Assembly: GCF_017603825.1 (NCBI RefSeq)
Contig: NZ_CP072014.1
Coordinates: 3,410,001 to 3,474,000, forward strand
Origin: Arthrobacter crystallopoietes
Lineage (GTDB): Bacteria; Actinomycetota; Actinomycetes; Actinomycetales; Micrococcaceae
Direction of reading: 5' to 3'
DNA: 64,000 nucleotides
In this document: piece by piece, positions 56,503 through 64,000 of the stretch
Position numbering within the stretch: position 1 is the stretch's first letter
How the letters are laid out: each line of letters starts with the position of its first letter
Notes under the pieces: generated by a model
Seen by the model: only the letters and a program-made list of their open reading frames with translations
Databases searched by the model: none
Told to the model about the DNA's origin: nothing
Translations under genes and position numbers: made by a program

Positions 56503-57855
56503 TTATTTTCCCAGCAGTATGCGGGCATCGGCGACCAGGGTAATGGACCCCGTGATCAGGACTCCGCCCGCGAGATCGTTCTGCGATTCGGCCCGTTCCA
56601 CCGCCCATTCGATCGCGTCGTCCAGCTTCTGGGCCACATGGATGGAATCTTCGGCAAAACCGGCGGCCATCGCATCCTCCGCCAGCTGCTCCGCCGGGAT
56701 GGCACGCAGCGAATTGGACGCCGTCACGCAGATCTCGTCCACCAGTTCGCCCAGGTGTTCCTTCAGCTGCTCCAGCAGACCCACGGCGTCCTTTTCCTGC
56801 AGCACGCCAACGATCGGCACCAGCCGCGAGAGGTTGAAGGCCTCTTTCACCGCGGCGGCCGTGGCGCGCATGCCCTCAGGGTTGTGGGCCGCATCGACGA
56901 TGACGGTGGGCGCGGTCCGGACCACTTCGAGGCGTCCCGGCGAGGTGACCTGGCTGAATCCTTCGCGCAGCAGTTCGACGTTCAGTTCCTTCACACCGCC
57001 GCCCAGGAACGCTTCAAGGGCGGCTACGGCCACAGCGGCATTCTGCGCCTGGTGTGCCCCGTGCAGCGGCAGCAGCAGGTCTTCGTAGCGTCCGGCCAGA
57101 CCGGCGATGGTCAGCTGCTGGCCACCGACGGCCATGAGCCGGGACTCGACCCCGAATTCGACTCCTTCGAAGCGGAACGGCACACCCACGTCCCGGGCCT
57201 TCTCCAGCAACACCTGTGCCGCATCGGCAGGCTGGGCCGCGCTGACCAGGAAACTGCCGGGCTTGATGATCCCGGCTTTCTCCAACGCGATCTCTTCGGT
57301 GGTCTCCCCCAGCAGGTCAGTGTGGTCCAGCGAGATCGGCGTGACGACTGAAACCTGGCCGTCGATGACGTTGGTCGCGTCCGTGATGCCGCCAAGCCCC
57401 ACTTCAATGACCGCCACCTCGACCGGTTCGTCCGCAAAAACGGCGATAGCCAGAATGGTGACGCACTCGAAATAGGTCAGCCGCGGCTCACTCGCAGCAG
57501 CCAGTTCGGTATCGACGATTTCGAGATAGGGACGGATTTCATCCCAAATACGCACGAAAGTCTCGTCCCTGACCGGCTCGCCGTCGATGCTGATCCGCTC
57601 GGTCACCTTGGTCAGATGCGGACTGGTGTAACGGCCGGTCCGCAGACCATGGGCGCGCAGTCCCGCTTCGATAATCCGGGCTGTGGACGTCTTGCCGTTG
57701 GTGCCGGTCAGGTGGATGCTGGCGAACGCCTTGTTCGGCTCCCCCAGGATCTCCATTGCCCGGTAAAGGGGCTCCATCCGTGGCTCCATCTTGTTTTCCG
57801 GAGCACGGCTGAGCAGTTCTGCGTAGACACTCTCTACGCCGAATTCGTCGCTCAT
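56503..57855 (-). CDS. folC: Folylpolyglutamate synthase / dihydrofolate synthase
   Basis: The 450-residue Mur-ligase-family enzyme adds glutamates to folates. It shows the P-loop [18 protein letters not shown], the [13 protein letters not shown] segment, [18 protein letters not shown] and [12 protein letters not shown] (the C-terminal His). The ATG overlaps the ileS stop by four bases (ATGA), so the two are coupled. MetE uses polyglutamylated folate, which links this gene to the met cluster metabolically. Confidence 0.96.
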   Translation of the reverse strand: MSDEFGVESVYAELLSRAPENKMEPRMEPLYRAMEILGEPNKAFASIHLTGTNGKTSTARIIEAGLRAHGLRTGRYTSPHLTKVTERISIDGEPVRDETFVRIWDEIRPYLEIVDTELAAASEPRLTYFECVTILAIAVFADEPVEVAVIEVGLGGITDATNVIDGQVSVVTPISLDHTDLLGETTEEIALEKAGIIKPGSFLVSAAQPADAAQVLLEKARDVGVPFRFEGVEFGVESRLMAVGGQQLTIAGLAGRYEDLLLPLHGAHQAQNAAVAVAALEAFLGGGVKELNVELLREGFSQVTSPGRLEVVRTAPTVIVDAAHNPEGMRATAAAVKEAFNLSRLVPIVGVLQEKDAVGLLEQLKEHLGELVDEICVTASNSLRAIPAEQLAEDAMAAGFAEDSIHVAQKLDDAIEWAVERAESQNDLAGGVLITGSITLVADARILLGK

Positions 57856-60800
57856 GATTTTCCCTCGACCTTCTCGACAGTGACATTCTGGCCGTCGTCC
57901 GAAGGCACCAGCACCAGCTCGACGGTCAGTGTTTCTTCGGAAACCAGCGACTCGTGGGTCCCCAGGGCGTCCAGCACCGATTGCTCCGCGCTAACCGTGG
58001 TGCGGATCCGGTCGCTGACCACCAGATCGGCGTCCTTGCGGGCTTGCTGGATGGTACGGACAAAGTCGCGCGCCACGCCCTCGGCTTCCAGGTCAGGGGT
58101 CACTTCAGTATTGAGCACCACGAAGCCGCCGCCGGGCAAGACCGCGACAGAGGCAGAACCTCCACCGGCGCTGTCCGTCACGACCGTTTCCAGCGTGTAT
58201 TCCTGCGGTTGGAGTTCCAGTCCGCCGGCGGTGACCGTACCGGCGTCGTCCACGGACCAATCTCCGGATTTGGACGCCTTGATGGCGGTCTGCACATCCT
58301 TGCCCAGCCGCGGACCGGCTGCCCGGGCATTGACCACAAGCTTCTGTTCGATGCCGAACTCCTCCGGGGAAGCGGTTCCTGCGTCGATCAGGCGGACAGA
58401 CTTGATGTTCAGCTCGTCCTTGATGATGTCCTCGTATCCGCCGGCCAGTTCTTCGGCACCGGCGGCGACGACGGTCAGTTCGGACAGCGGCAGCCGCACC
58501 CGCAGATTCGCGGCCTTGCGCAGGCTGGAGCCCGCGGAGCAGATGATCCGGGTGCTCTCCATCCGGGTGACCAGATCCTCCTTGGCGGGGAACATGGCGG
58601 CATCTGGCCATTCGGCGAGGTGCACCGAACGGCCTCCGGTGAGGCCGCGCCAGATTTCCTCGGTTACCAGGGGAAGCAGCGACGCCGCGGAACGGCACAC
58701 CGCTTCGAGGCAGGTGAAGAGCACGTCGAACGCGTCCTGGTCCTCGTCGAAGAACCGCTGGCGGCTGCGGCGCACGTACCAGTTGGTGAGCGTGTCCAGG
58801 TACTCGCGCAGCGCGTCGCAGGCTCCGGAGACGTCGTAGCTGTCCAGGCTCTCCGTGATGGAGCGGACCAGGTCGCCGGTGTGGGCCAGGATGTACTGGT
58901 CCAGGGAGTCCAGGGACTCGATCCTTGCGTTGTCGCCGGCAACGGACTTCGCCTCGTAGCCGGCGCCGTTGTCCGCGGTGTTGGTGTAGAGCTTGAAGAA
59001 GTGCCACACGTTCCACAGCGGCAGGATGACCTGGCGGACGCCGTCGCGGATGCCCTGTTCGGTGACGATGAGGTTGCCGCCGCGCAGGATCGGCGAGGAC
59101 ATCAGGAACCAGCGCATGGCGTCGGAGCCGTCGCGGTCCAGCACCTCGGAGACATCCGGGTAGTTGTGCAAGCTCTTGGACATTTTCTGCCCGTCCGAAC
59201 CGAGCACAATGCCGTGGCTGATCACGTTGCGGAACGCCGGCCGGTCGAAGAGTGCTGTAGCCAGAATGTGCAGCGTGTAGAACCACCCGCGGGTCTGGCC
59301 GATGTACTCGACGATGAAGTCACCCGGGTTGTGGTGCTCGAACCAGTCCTGGTTTTCGTGCGGGTAATGGACCTGGGCGTACGGCATCGAACCCGAGTCG
59401 AACCAGACGTCCAGCACATCCTCCACGCGTCGCATGGTGGACTTGCCGGTGGGGTCGTCCGGATTGGGCCGGGTGAGTTCGTCGATGAACGGCCGGTGCA
59501 GGTCCGGCTCGCCGGCTTCGTTCAGCGGCAACCGGCCGAAGTCGGCTTCAATCTCGGCCAGTGAGCCGTACACGTCCTGGCGCGGGTAGTCCGGGTTGTC
59601 CGACTCCCAGACCGGAATGGGGCTGCCCCAGTACCGGTTGCGGCTGATGGACCAGTCACGGGCGTTTTCCAGCCACTTGCCGAACTGTCCGTCCTTGACG
59701 TTGTCCGGGATCCAATTGATCTGCTGATTCAGCTCGACCATCCGGTCCTTGATCTTGGTGACCTCGACGTACCAGGACGAGATGGCGCGGTAGATCAGCG
59801 GGTTGCGGCAGCGCCAGCAGTGCGGGTAGCTGTGCTCGAAGCTGGCCTGGCGGACCAGCCGCCCCTGGGCCTTGAGGACACGGGTGATCGGCTTGTTGGC
59901 CTCGAAAACCTGCAGCCCGGCGATCTCCGAGAGCGGCCCTTCGCTGAAGTAGGGCAGGAACTTGGCGCCTTCGTCCACGGAAACGATGACGGGGATCCCG
60001 TGGGCTTCGCAGACCCTCTGGTCATCTTCACCGTAGGCCGGAGCCTGGTGCACCAGACCGGTACCGTCCGTGGTGGTCACATAGTCCGCCACGACGAAGC
60101 GCCATGATGTCCCGGTGCCCCACTTTTCGGCGTCCGTGTAGTAATCCCACAGCGGTTCGTACTGCAGGCCATCCAGCTGGGCGCCGGTGTAGGTTGCGGC
60201 GACAGCGTCGGCCGCGGCAGCGCCGTCGTCGTACCCCAGGTCCTTGGCGTAGCTGCCGAGCAGATCCTGCGCGATGAGGAACTTATCACCCTGGGCGGTG
60301 CTGCCGTTGGGGCCAACGGGTACCACGGCGTAGCTGATTTCAGGCCCGACGGCGAGGGCCTGGTTGGTGGGGAGGGTCCAGGGCGTGGTGGTCCAGGCCA
60401 GGGCGTTGACGCCCGCCAGTTCGCGGCCGAGCGCGCTTTCGCCCCCGACGATCGGGAAAGTCACGGTGACCGTCTGGTCCTGGCGGTTCTTGTAGACGTC
60501 GTCGTCCATGCGCAGCTCATGGTTGGACAGCGGTGTCTCGTCCTTCCAGCAGTACGGCAGCACGCGGTAGCCGCTGTAGGTCAGGCCCTTCTCGTGCAGC
60601 TGCTTGAACGCCCAGATGACGGACTCCATGTATTCGACATTGAGCGTCTTGTAGTCGTTCTCGAAGTCCACCCAGCGGGCCTGACGGGTGACGTAGGCCT
60701 GCCATTCGCTGGCATACTTCATCACCGACGTGCGGCAAGCATCGTTGAACTTGTCGATGCCCATGGTTTCGATCTGCTGCTTGTCGGTCATGCCGAGCTG

Positions 60801-61139
60801 CTTCATGGCCTCCAGTTCGGCGGGCAGGCCATGGGTGTCCCAGCCGAACCGGCGTTCAACCCGCTTGCCGCGCTGGGTCTGGTACCGGCCGACAATGTCC
60901 TTGACGTATCCGGTCAGCAGGTGGCCGTAGTGCGGCAGGCCGTTGGCAAAGGGCGGGCCGTCGTAGAACACAAACTCGTTGGCGCCGTTTTCGCCAGCGT
61001 CGCGCTGGTCGATCGAGGCCTGGAAGGTGCCGTCTTCTTTCCAGTACTTGAGCACCAGTTCCTCGATCTCCGGGAATTTCGGGGAGCTCTGGGCAGCGGC
61101 TGTGCCGGCGGTGGTGGCCTTGGGATAAATCTGGGGCAT
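57852..61139 (-). CDS. ileS: Isoleucyl-tRNA synthetase
   Basis: The protein is about 1095 residues, the long eukaryal-like type common in actinobacteria and often less sensitive to mupirocin. It shows the HIGH-class motif [20 protein letters not shown], an inserted CP1 editing domain, [16 protein letters not shown] (KMSKS) and a long C-terminal anticodon-binding part. The ATG at 61139 is preferred as AGGA lies at suitable distance; another ATG at 61148 is in frame. A T-box leader precedes it. Confidence 0.95.
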   Translation of the reverse strand: MPQIYPKATTAGTAAAQSSPKFPEIEELVLKYWKEDGTFQASIDQRDAGENGANEFVFYDGPPFANGLPHYGHLLTGYVKDIVGRYQTQRGKRVERRFGWDTHGLPAELEAMKQLGMTDKQQIETMGIDKFNDACRTSVMKYASEWQAYVTRQARWVDFENDYKTLNVEYMESVIWAFKQLHEKGLTYSGYRVLPYCWKDETPLSNHELRMDDDVYKNRQDQTVTVTFPIVGGESALGRELAGVNALAWTTTPWTLPTNQALAVGPEISYAVVPVGPNGSTAQGDKFLIAQDLLGSYAKDLGYDDGAAAADAVAATYTGAQLDGLQYEPLWDYYTDAEKWGTGTSWRFVVADYVTTTDGTGLVHQAPAYGEDDQRVCEAHGIPVIVSVDEGAKFLPYFSEGPLSEIAGLQVFEANKPITRVLKAQGRLVRQASFEHSYPHCWRCRNPLIYRAISSWYVEVTKIKDRMVELNQQINWIPDNVKDGQFGKWLENARDWSISRNRYWGSPIPVWESDNPDYPRQDVYGSLAEIEADFGRLPLNEAGEPDLHRPFIDELTRPNPDDPTGKSTMRRVEDVLDVWFDSGSMPYAQVHYPHENQDWFEHHNPGDFIVEYIGQTRGWFYTLHILATALFDRPAFRNVISHGIVLGSDGQKMSKSLHNYPDVSEVLDRDGSDAMRWFLMSSPILRGGNLIVTEQGIRDGVRQVILPLWNVWHFFKLYTNTADNGAGYEAKSVAGDNARIESLDSLDQYILAHTGDLVRSITESLDSYDVSGACDALREYLDTLTNWYVRRSRQRFFDEDQDAFDVLFTCLEAVCRSAASLLPLVTEEIWRGLTGGRSVHLAEWPDAAMFPAKEDLVTRMESTRIICSAGSSLRKAANLRVRLPLSELTVVAAGAEELAGGYEDIIKDELNIKSVRLIDAGTASPEEFGIEQKLVVNARAAGPRLGKDVQTAIKASKSGDWSVDDAGTVTAGGLELQPQEYTLETVVTDSAGGGSASVAVLPGGGFVVLNTEVTPDLEAEGVARDFVRTIQQARKDADLVVSDRIRTTVSAEQSVLDALGTHESLVSEETLTVELVLVPSDDGQNVTVEKVEGKS

Positions 61140-61194
61140 ATTCGTCATCCTGGAAAGACAGCTAGCAAGCGTGGACACTTCCTGCGAGGACGTG

Positions 61195-61440
61195 CTCTGA
61201 ACCAAGCAGCCGTGCCAGTTATCTCAACTCGCCCGGCGGCCGGGAGCGGAACCCGCGGTACCACCTCACTTGCTGACCTCTCCGGGCTCCTCACGGGAAC
61301 CTGAAGGGGCAGCCCCTCATTCACTGCTGTGACGGGCTTACCCGTCCGGTTCTACTGGGCGCCGCGCCGGTTGGCACGGAACTGTTCTTCCGGAAGCTCA
61401 CCGGTGATGGCCGGGTCCAAGCTGTTGCCTTCCAGTTTAG
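61195..61440 (-). promoter_or_regulatory. T-box leader of ileS
   Basis: On the minus strand the T-box sequence AGGTGGTACCGCGGGT (complement of 61251-61266) is near-perfect and is followed by a GC-rich element before ileS. Upstream, a stem region near 61400 contains an ATC triplet in GGCCATCACCGG, a candidate isoleucine specifier. Actinobacterial ileS T-boxes often act on translation; no T-run terminator is seen here, consistent with that. Confidence 0.82.
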
Positions 61441-61487
61441 ATGGCTGCGCCCTCCAATGTCGAAACATCGGCGGACTAGCGCCGGCT

Positions 61488-62231
61488 TCAGCGCCGGATC
61501 ACCTTGTGTGCCGCTGCCTGCGCGACTGGCCGGATGACTATCTGGTCCAGGTTGATGTGATGCGGCAGATTCAGCGAATAGGCGACGACGTCGGCGACAT
61601 CAGCGGCGACGAGCGGCTTTTCCACGCCGTCGTAGACCTTGTCCGCCGCGGCCCGGTCACCGCCAAGCCGGTTGAGCGAGAACTCCTCGGTGCGGACCAG
61701 CCCGGGGGCAATCTCGATCACGCGGACGTTGTGTTCTGCTTCTTCGAGCCGCAGAGTGTTCGCCATCGAGTGCTCTGCAAACTTGGCTGCCACGTATCCG
61801 CCGCCGTTTTCGTAAGCCGCCAGCCCCGCCGTCGACGTCAGCAGCAGCACAGAACCTTCGCCGTTTTCGCGCAAGGCCGGGAGGAACCCCTGGATCATGC
61901 GCAGTGTGCCGAGGACGTTGACGTTGTACATCTGCTCCCAGTCGGCCAGCTTGCCCTCAAGCATCGATTCGGTGCCGAAGGCGCCGCCGGCGATATTGAC
62001 CAGCGCATCGATTCCGCCGGTTGCCAGCACATCCGCGACCAGACTGTCCACTGAGGCATTATCGGTAATATCGGCGGCATAAGCGGCGGCCCCGGTTTCG
62101 GCCGCCAGGTCTTCAAGCCGCTCCGCCCTGCGCGCGACCGCTATCACGTCCCAGCCACTGGCACGCAGCGCCCTCACCGATGCCTCGCCGATGCCTGAAC
62201 TTGCCCCGGTCACCACTGCACGTTTGCTCAC
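61488..62231 (-). CDS. Short-chain dehydrogenase/reductase
   Basis: The 247-residue Rossmann enzyme has the NAD(P) motif VVTGASSGIGEAS, the structural NIAGGAFG, the catalytic Ser in LLLTSTAGL and the YVAAK pair (Tyr and Lys). ARRAERL after the second strand suggests NADP. It resembles the YdfG/serine 3-dehydrogenase group; the substrate is not certain. It follows the DUF488 gene by 18 bases and may be co-transcribed. Confidence 0.92.
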   Translation of the reverse strand: MSKRAVVTGASSGIGEASVRALRASGWDVIAVARRAERLEDLAAETGAAAYAADITDNASVDSLVADVLATGGIDALVNIAGGAFGTESMLEGKLADWEQMYNVNVLGTLRMIQGFLPALRENGEGSVLLLTSTAGLAAYENGGGYVAAKFAEHSMANTLRLEEAEHNVRVIEIAPGLVRTEEFSLNRLGGDRAAADKVYDGVEKPLVAADVADVVAYSLNLPHHINLDQIVIRPVAQAAAHKVIRR

Positions 62232-62249
62232 AGGACCAGCGTAAACAGG

Positions 62250-62609
62250 TCAGGTGCGCAATCTCCCGTTTAAGTACTCGTATAACACCACGGCTTGGTT
62301 GTGCTCTTCGTCCTTCGCGCTGAAGAGCAATGTCATCCGGTCGTGGCTCCCTGCGGCGTCGATCAGGACCTGGACAGCATCGGACTGCCGCAGCTCCTTG
62401 CGGTAGGCCTGGGCAAAATCATCGAATTTCTCCGGATCGTGGCCGAACTCTTTACGGAGCCCGTCGGAGGGACCGACGTCTTTGAGCCATAGGTCGATCT
62501 GCGCGTCGTCCTTCTTGATGCCCCGGGGCCACAGCCGGTCCACCAGCACACGGTATCCGTCCGCTGGATCGGCTTCTTCGTAGATGCGTTTGACCCGGAT
62601 ACTTCCCAT
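62250..62609 (-). CDS. DUF488 family protein
   Basis: The 119-residue protein has the DUF488 signature VKRIYEEADPADGYRVLVDR followed by LWPRGIKKDDAQIDLWLKDV, and ends with LLFSAKDEEHNQAVVLYEYL. The family is cytosolic and of unknown function. No Shine-Dalgarno sequence is visible; instead the start codon lies inside a perfect 12-base inverted repeat (62603-62633). It probably forms a pair with the SDR gene. Confidence 0.9.
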   Translation of the reverse strand: MGSIRVKRIYEEADPADGYRVLVDRLWPRGIKKDDAQIDLWLKDVGPSDGLRKEFGHDPEKFDDFAQAYRKELRQSDAVQVLIDAAGSHDRMTLLFSAKDEEHNQAVVLYEYLNGRLRT

Positions 62610-62633
62610 AGGCGCATGCTACGCCTATGGGAA
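62603..62633. repeat. 12-base inverted repeat covering the DUF488 start codon
   Basis: Arms TTCCCATAGGCG (62603-62614) and CGCCTATGGGAA (62622-62633) with a 7-base centre CATGCTA. On the minus strand the second-transcribed arm contains the ATG of the DUF488 gene (62607-62609). It could be an mRNA hairpin hiding the start, or an operator. Confidence 0.7.
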
Positions 62634-62713
62634 GGGCGCTTCCGGCAGAGCCCTGCGAGCGGGCCGCTACCGCGGATATGAATCCGTTCCCGCTGTCATG
62701 GGAGAATGACCCC

Positions 62714-64000
62714 ATGGCTGAACATGAACCGGGCACAGACACGCCCGCAACCGTAAACGTCCCCGACAAGCCGGCCCTCGAAGGCCTTGAGGCTGTCCTC
62801 ACCCAGCAGTGGCGCGAAAAAGGAACCTACAAGTTCAACCCGGACACTACCCGGGAACAGGTTTACTCGATCGACACTCCGCCGCCGACCGCATCGGGAT
62901 CGCTGCATGTGGGCCACATGTTCTCCTACACGCAGACCGACGTTCTGGCCCGTTTCCAGCGCATGCAGGGCAAGAACGTTTTCTATCCGATGGGCTGGGA
63001 TGACAACGGCCTGCCCACCGAACGCCGGGTGCAGAATTTCTACGGTGTCCGCTGCGACCCGTCCGTGCCGTACAACCCCGATTACCAGCCACCGGCAAAA
63101 CCCGCAAAGAACCAGCGTGATTTCGACGTCGTGTCCCGGCGGAACTTCATCGAGCTCTGCGAGGAGCTTGCCGTCGAAGACGAAAAGGTCTTCGAAAACC
63201 TTTTCAGCACGCTCGGCCTGTCCGTCGACTGGGAACTGACCTACCGGACCATCGACGACGTTTCCCGAGCAGTCTCCCAGCGTGCCTTCCTGGCGAATCT
63301 GACCGCCGGCGACGCATATATGGCCGAAGCCCCGACGCTTTGGGACGTCACGTTCCGCACTGCGGTTGCCCAGGCTGAACTCGAAGACCGGGAAATGCCC
63401 GGGGCGTACTACCGTTATGCCTTCGAAACGCCGGACGGCGAGAAGATCCACATCGAAACCACCCGGCCCGAACTGCTGGCCGCTTGTGTGGCACTCGTTG
63501 CCCACCCCGACGACGAGCGCTACCAGCCGCTGTTCGGCACGAAGGTCAAATCCCCGTTGTTCGGCGTCGAGGTAGAAGTCAAGGCCCACCCGCTGGCTAA
63601 GCCGGACAAGGGCGCCGGCATTGCCATGGTCTGTACCTTCGGCGACCTTACCGACGTCACCTGGTGGCGTGAACTGCAGTTGCCTACCCGGGCCATTGTG
63701 GGACGGGACGGCCGCATCGCCGCCGAAACACCGGAATGGATCACTTCCGACGAGGGCAAGGCCAATTACGCCGAGATCGCCGGCAAGACTGTCTTCTCCG
63801 CCAAGGAGAAGGTCGTCGAACTGTTGGACGCTGCCGGAGAACTGGACGGCGAGCCGAAGAAGATGTCCCACCCGGTCAACTTCTACGAAAAGGGCGACAA
63901 GCCGCTCGAGGTCGTCACGTCTCGCCAGTGGTACATCCGCAACGGCGGCCGCGACGCCGACCGCCGGGAGCGGCTGATCGGCCGTGGCCGGGACATCGAG
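62714..64000 (+). CDS. valS: Valyl-tRNA synthetase, N-terminal part (runs off the right edge)
   Basis: 429 codons are in view with no stop. The protein begins MAEHEPGTDTPATVNVPDKP and shows the HIGH-class motif TPPPTASGSLHVGHMFSYTQ, then FYPMGWDDNGLPTERRVQNF, typical of the archaeal-like ValS group found in Micrococcales. The editing domain starts around HIETTRPELLAACVALVAHP, and the window ends in the catalytic half after VVTSRQWYIRNGGRD. KMSKS and anticodon domains lie outside. GGGAGA precedes the ATG. Confidence 0.95.
   Translation, partial: MAEHEPGTDTPATVNVPDKPALEGLEAVLTQQWREKGTYKFNPDTTREQVYSIDTPPPTASGSLHVGHMFSYTQTDVLARFQRMQGKNVFYPMGWDDNGLPTERRVQNFYGVRCDPSVPYNPDYQPPAKPAKNQRDFDVVSRRNFIELCEELAVEDEKVFENLFSTLGLSVDWELTYRTIDDVSRAVSQRAFLANLTAGDAYMAEAPTLWDVTFRTAVAQAELEDREMPGAYYRYAFETPDGEKIHIETTRPELLAACVALVAHPDDERYQPLFGTKVKSPLFGVEVEVKAHPLAKPDKGAGIAMVCTFGDLTDVTWWRELQLPTRAIVGRDGRIAAETPEWITSDEGKANYAEIAGKTVFSAKEKVVELLDAAGELDGEPKKMSHPVNFYEKGDKPLEVVTSRQWYIRNGGRDADRRERLIGRGRDIE

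Overview
The window is high-GC DNA read as a chromosomal segment of an actinobacterium of the Micrococcales, most like an Arthrobacter relative. The reasons are the conserved block ndk / rne / rplU / rpmA / obgE / proB / proA / nadD / rsfS, a class Ib nrdHIEF cluster, a long eukaryal-type ileS behind a T-box, frequent GTG and TTG starts, and GGAGG-type ribosome binding sites. The genus is inferred from gene order and protein style, not from a search.

Positions 1-31,600 look accessory and unstable. Intact genes include a VOC protein, a DUF1801 protein, an epoxide hydrolase, a RibD/DHFR-like reductase, alpha/beta hydrolases, a CbbX-type AAA+ ATPase, a MocR regulator divergent from a DapA-like lyase, two MFS transporters, a MalT-type LuxR regulator beside a DUF4386 membrane protein, an Lrp regulator and an M28 lipoprotein peptidase. 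Between them lie gene relics: an IS3-family transposase piece, an IS110-family C-terminal piece, the 3' end of a superoxide dismutase gene, a DUF4386 scrap, a frameshifted NB-ARC-type ATPase, a collapsed phzF, and a split HTH-like gene. The most coherent functional unit is at 24,864-30,210: a GntR/FCD regulator, then a fumarylacetoacetate-hydrolase-fold enzyme, an alpha/beta hydrolase and an amidohydrolase in one tight operon with a visible promoter and a palindromic operator, followed by a Tat-exported metallo-beta-lactamase-fold hydrolase. It reads as an uncharacterised catabolic pathway.

Positions 31,602-41,683 are core metabolism: nrdF, nrdE, nrdI and nrdH (minus strand) behind two NrdR-like boxes spaced 32 bp apart, a small cluster of DnaA-box-like sites, a LysR regulator, metE and metF with a structured metF leader, tRNA-Ala(GGC), and rsfS.

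Positions 41,714-62,231 are a mostly minus-strand housekeeping block: an Ala/Pro-rich tail-anchored protein, nadD, a small membrane protein, proA, proB, obgE, rpmA, rplU, a thiD-tenA fusion under a TPP riboswitch, rne, ndk, a DUF4233 protein, folC and ileS (T-box). A plus-strand VKOR-family gene sits between rne and ndk. The right edge has an SDR, a DUF488 protein whose start codon lies inside a perfect hairpin, and the 5' part of valS running off the window.
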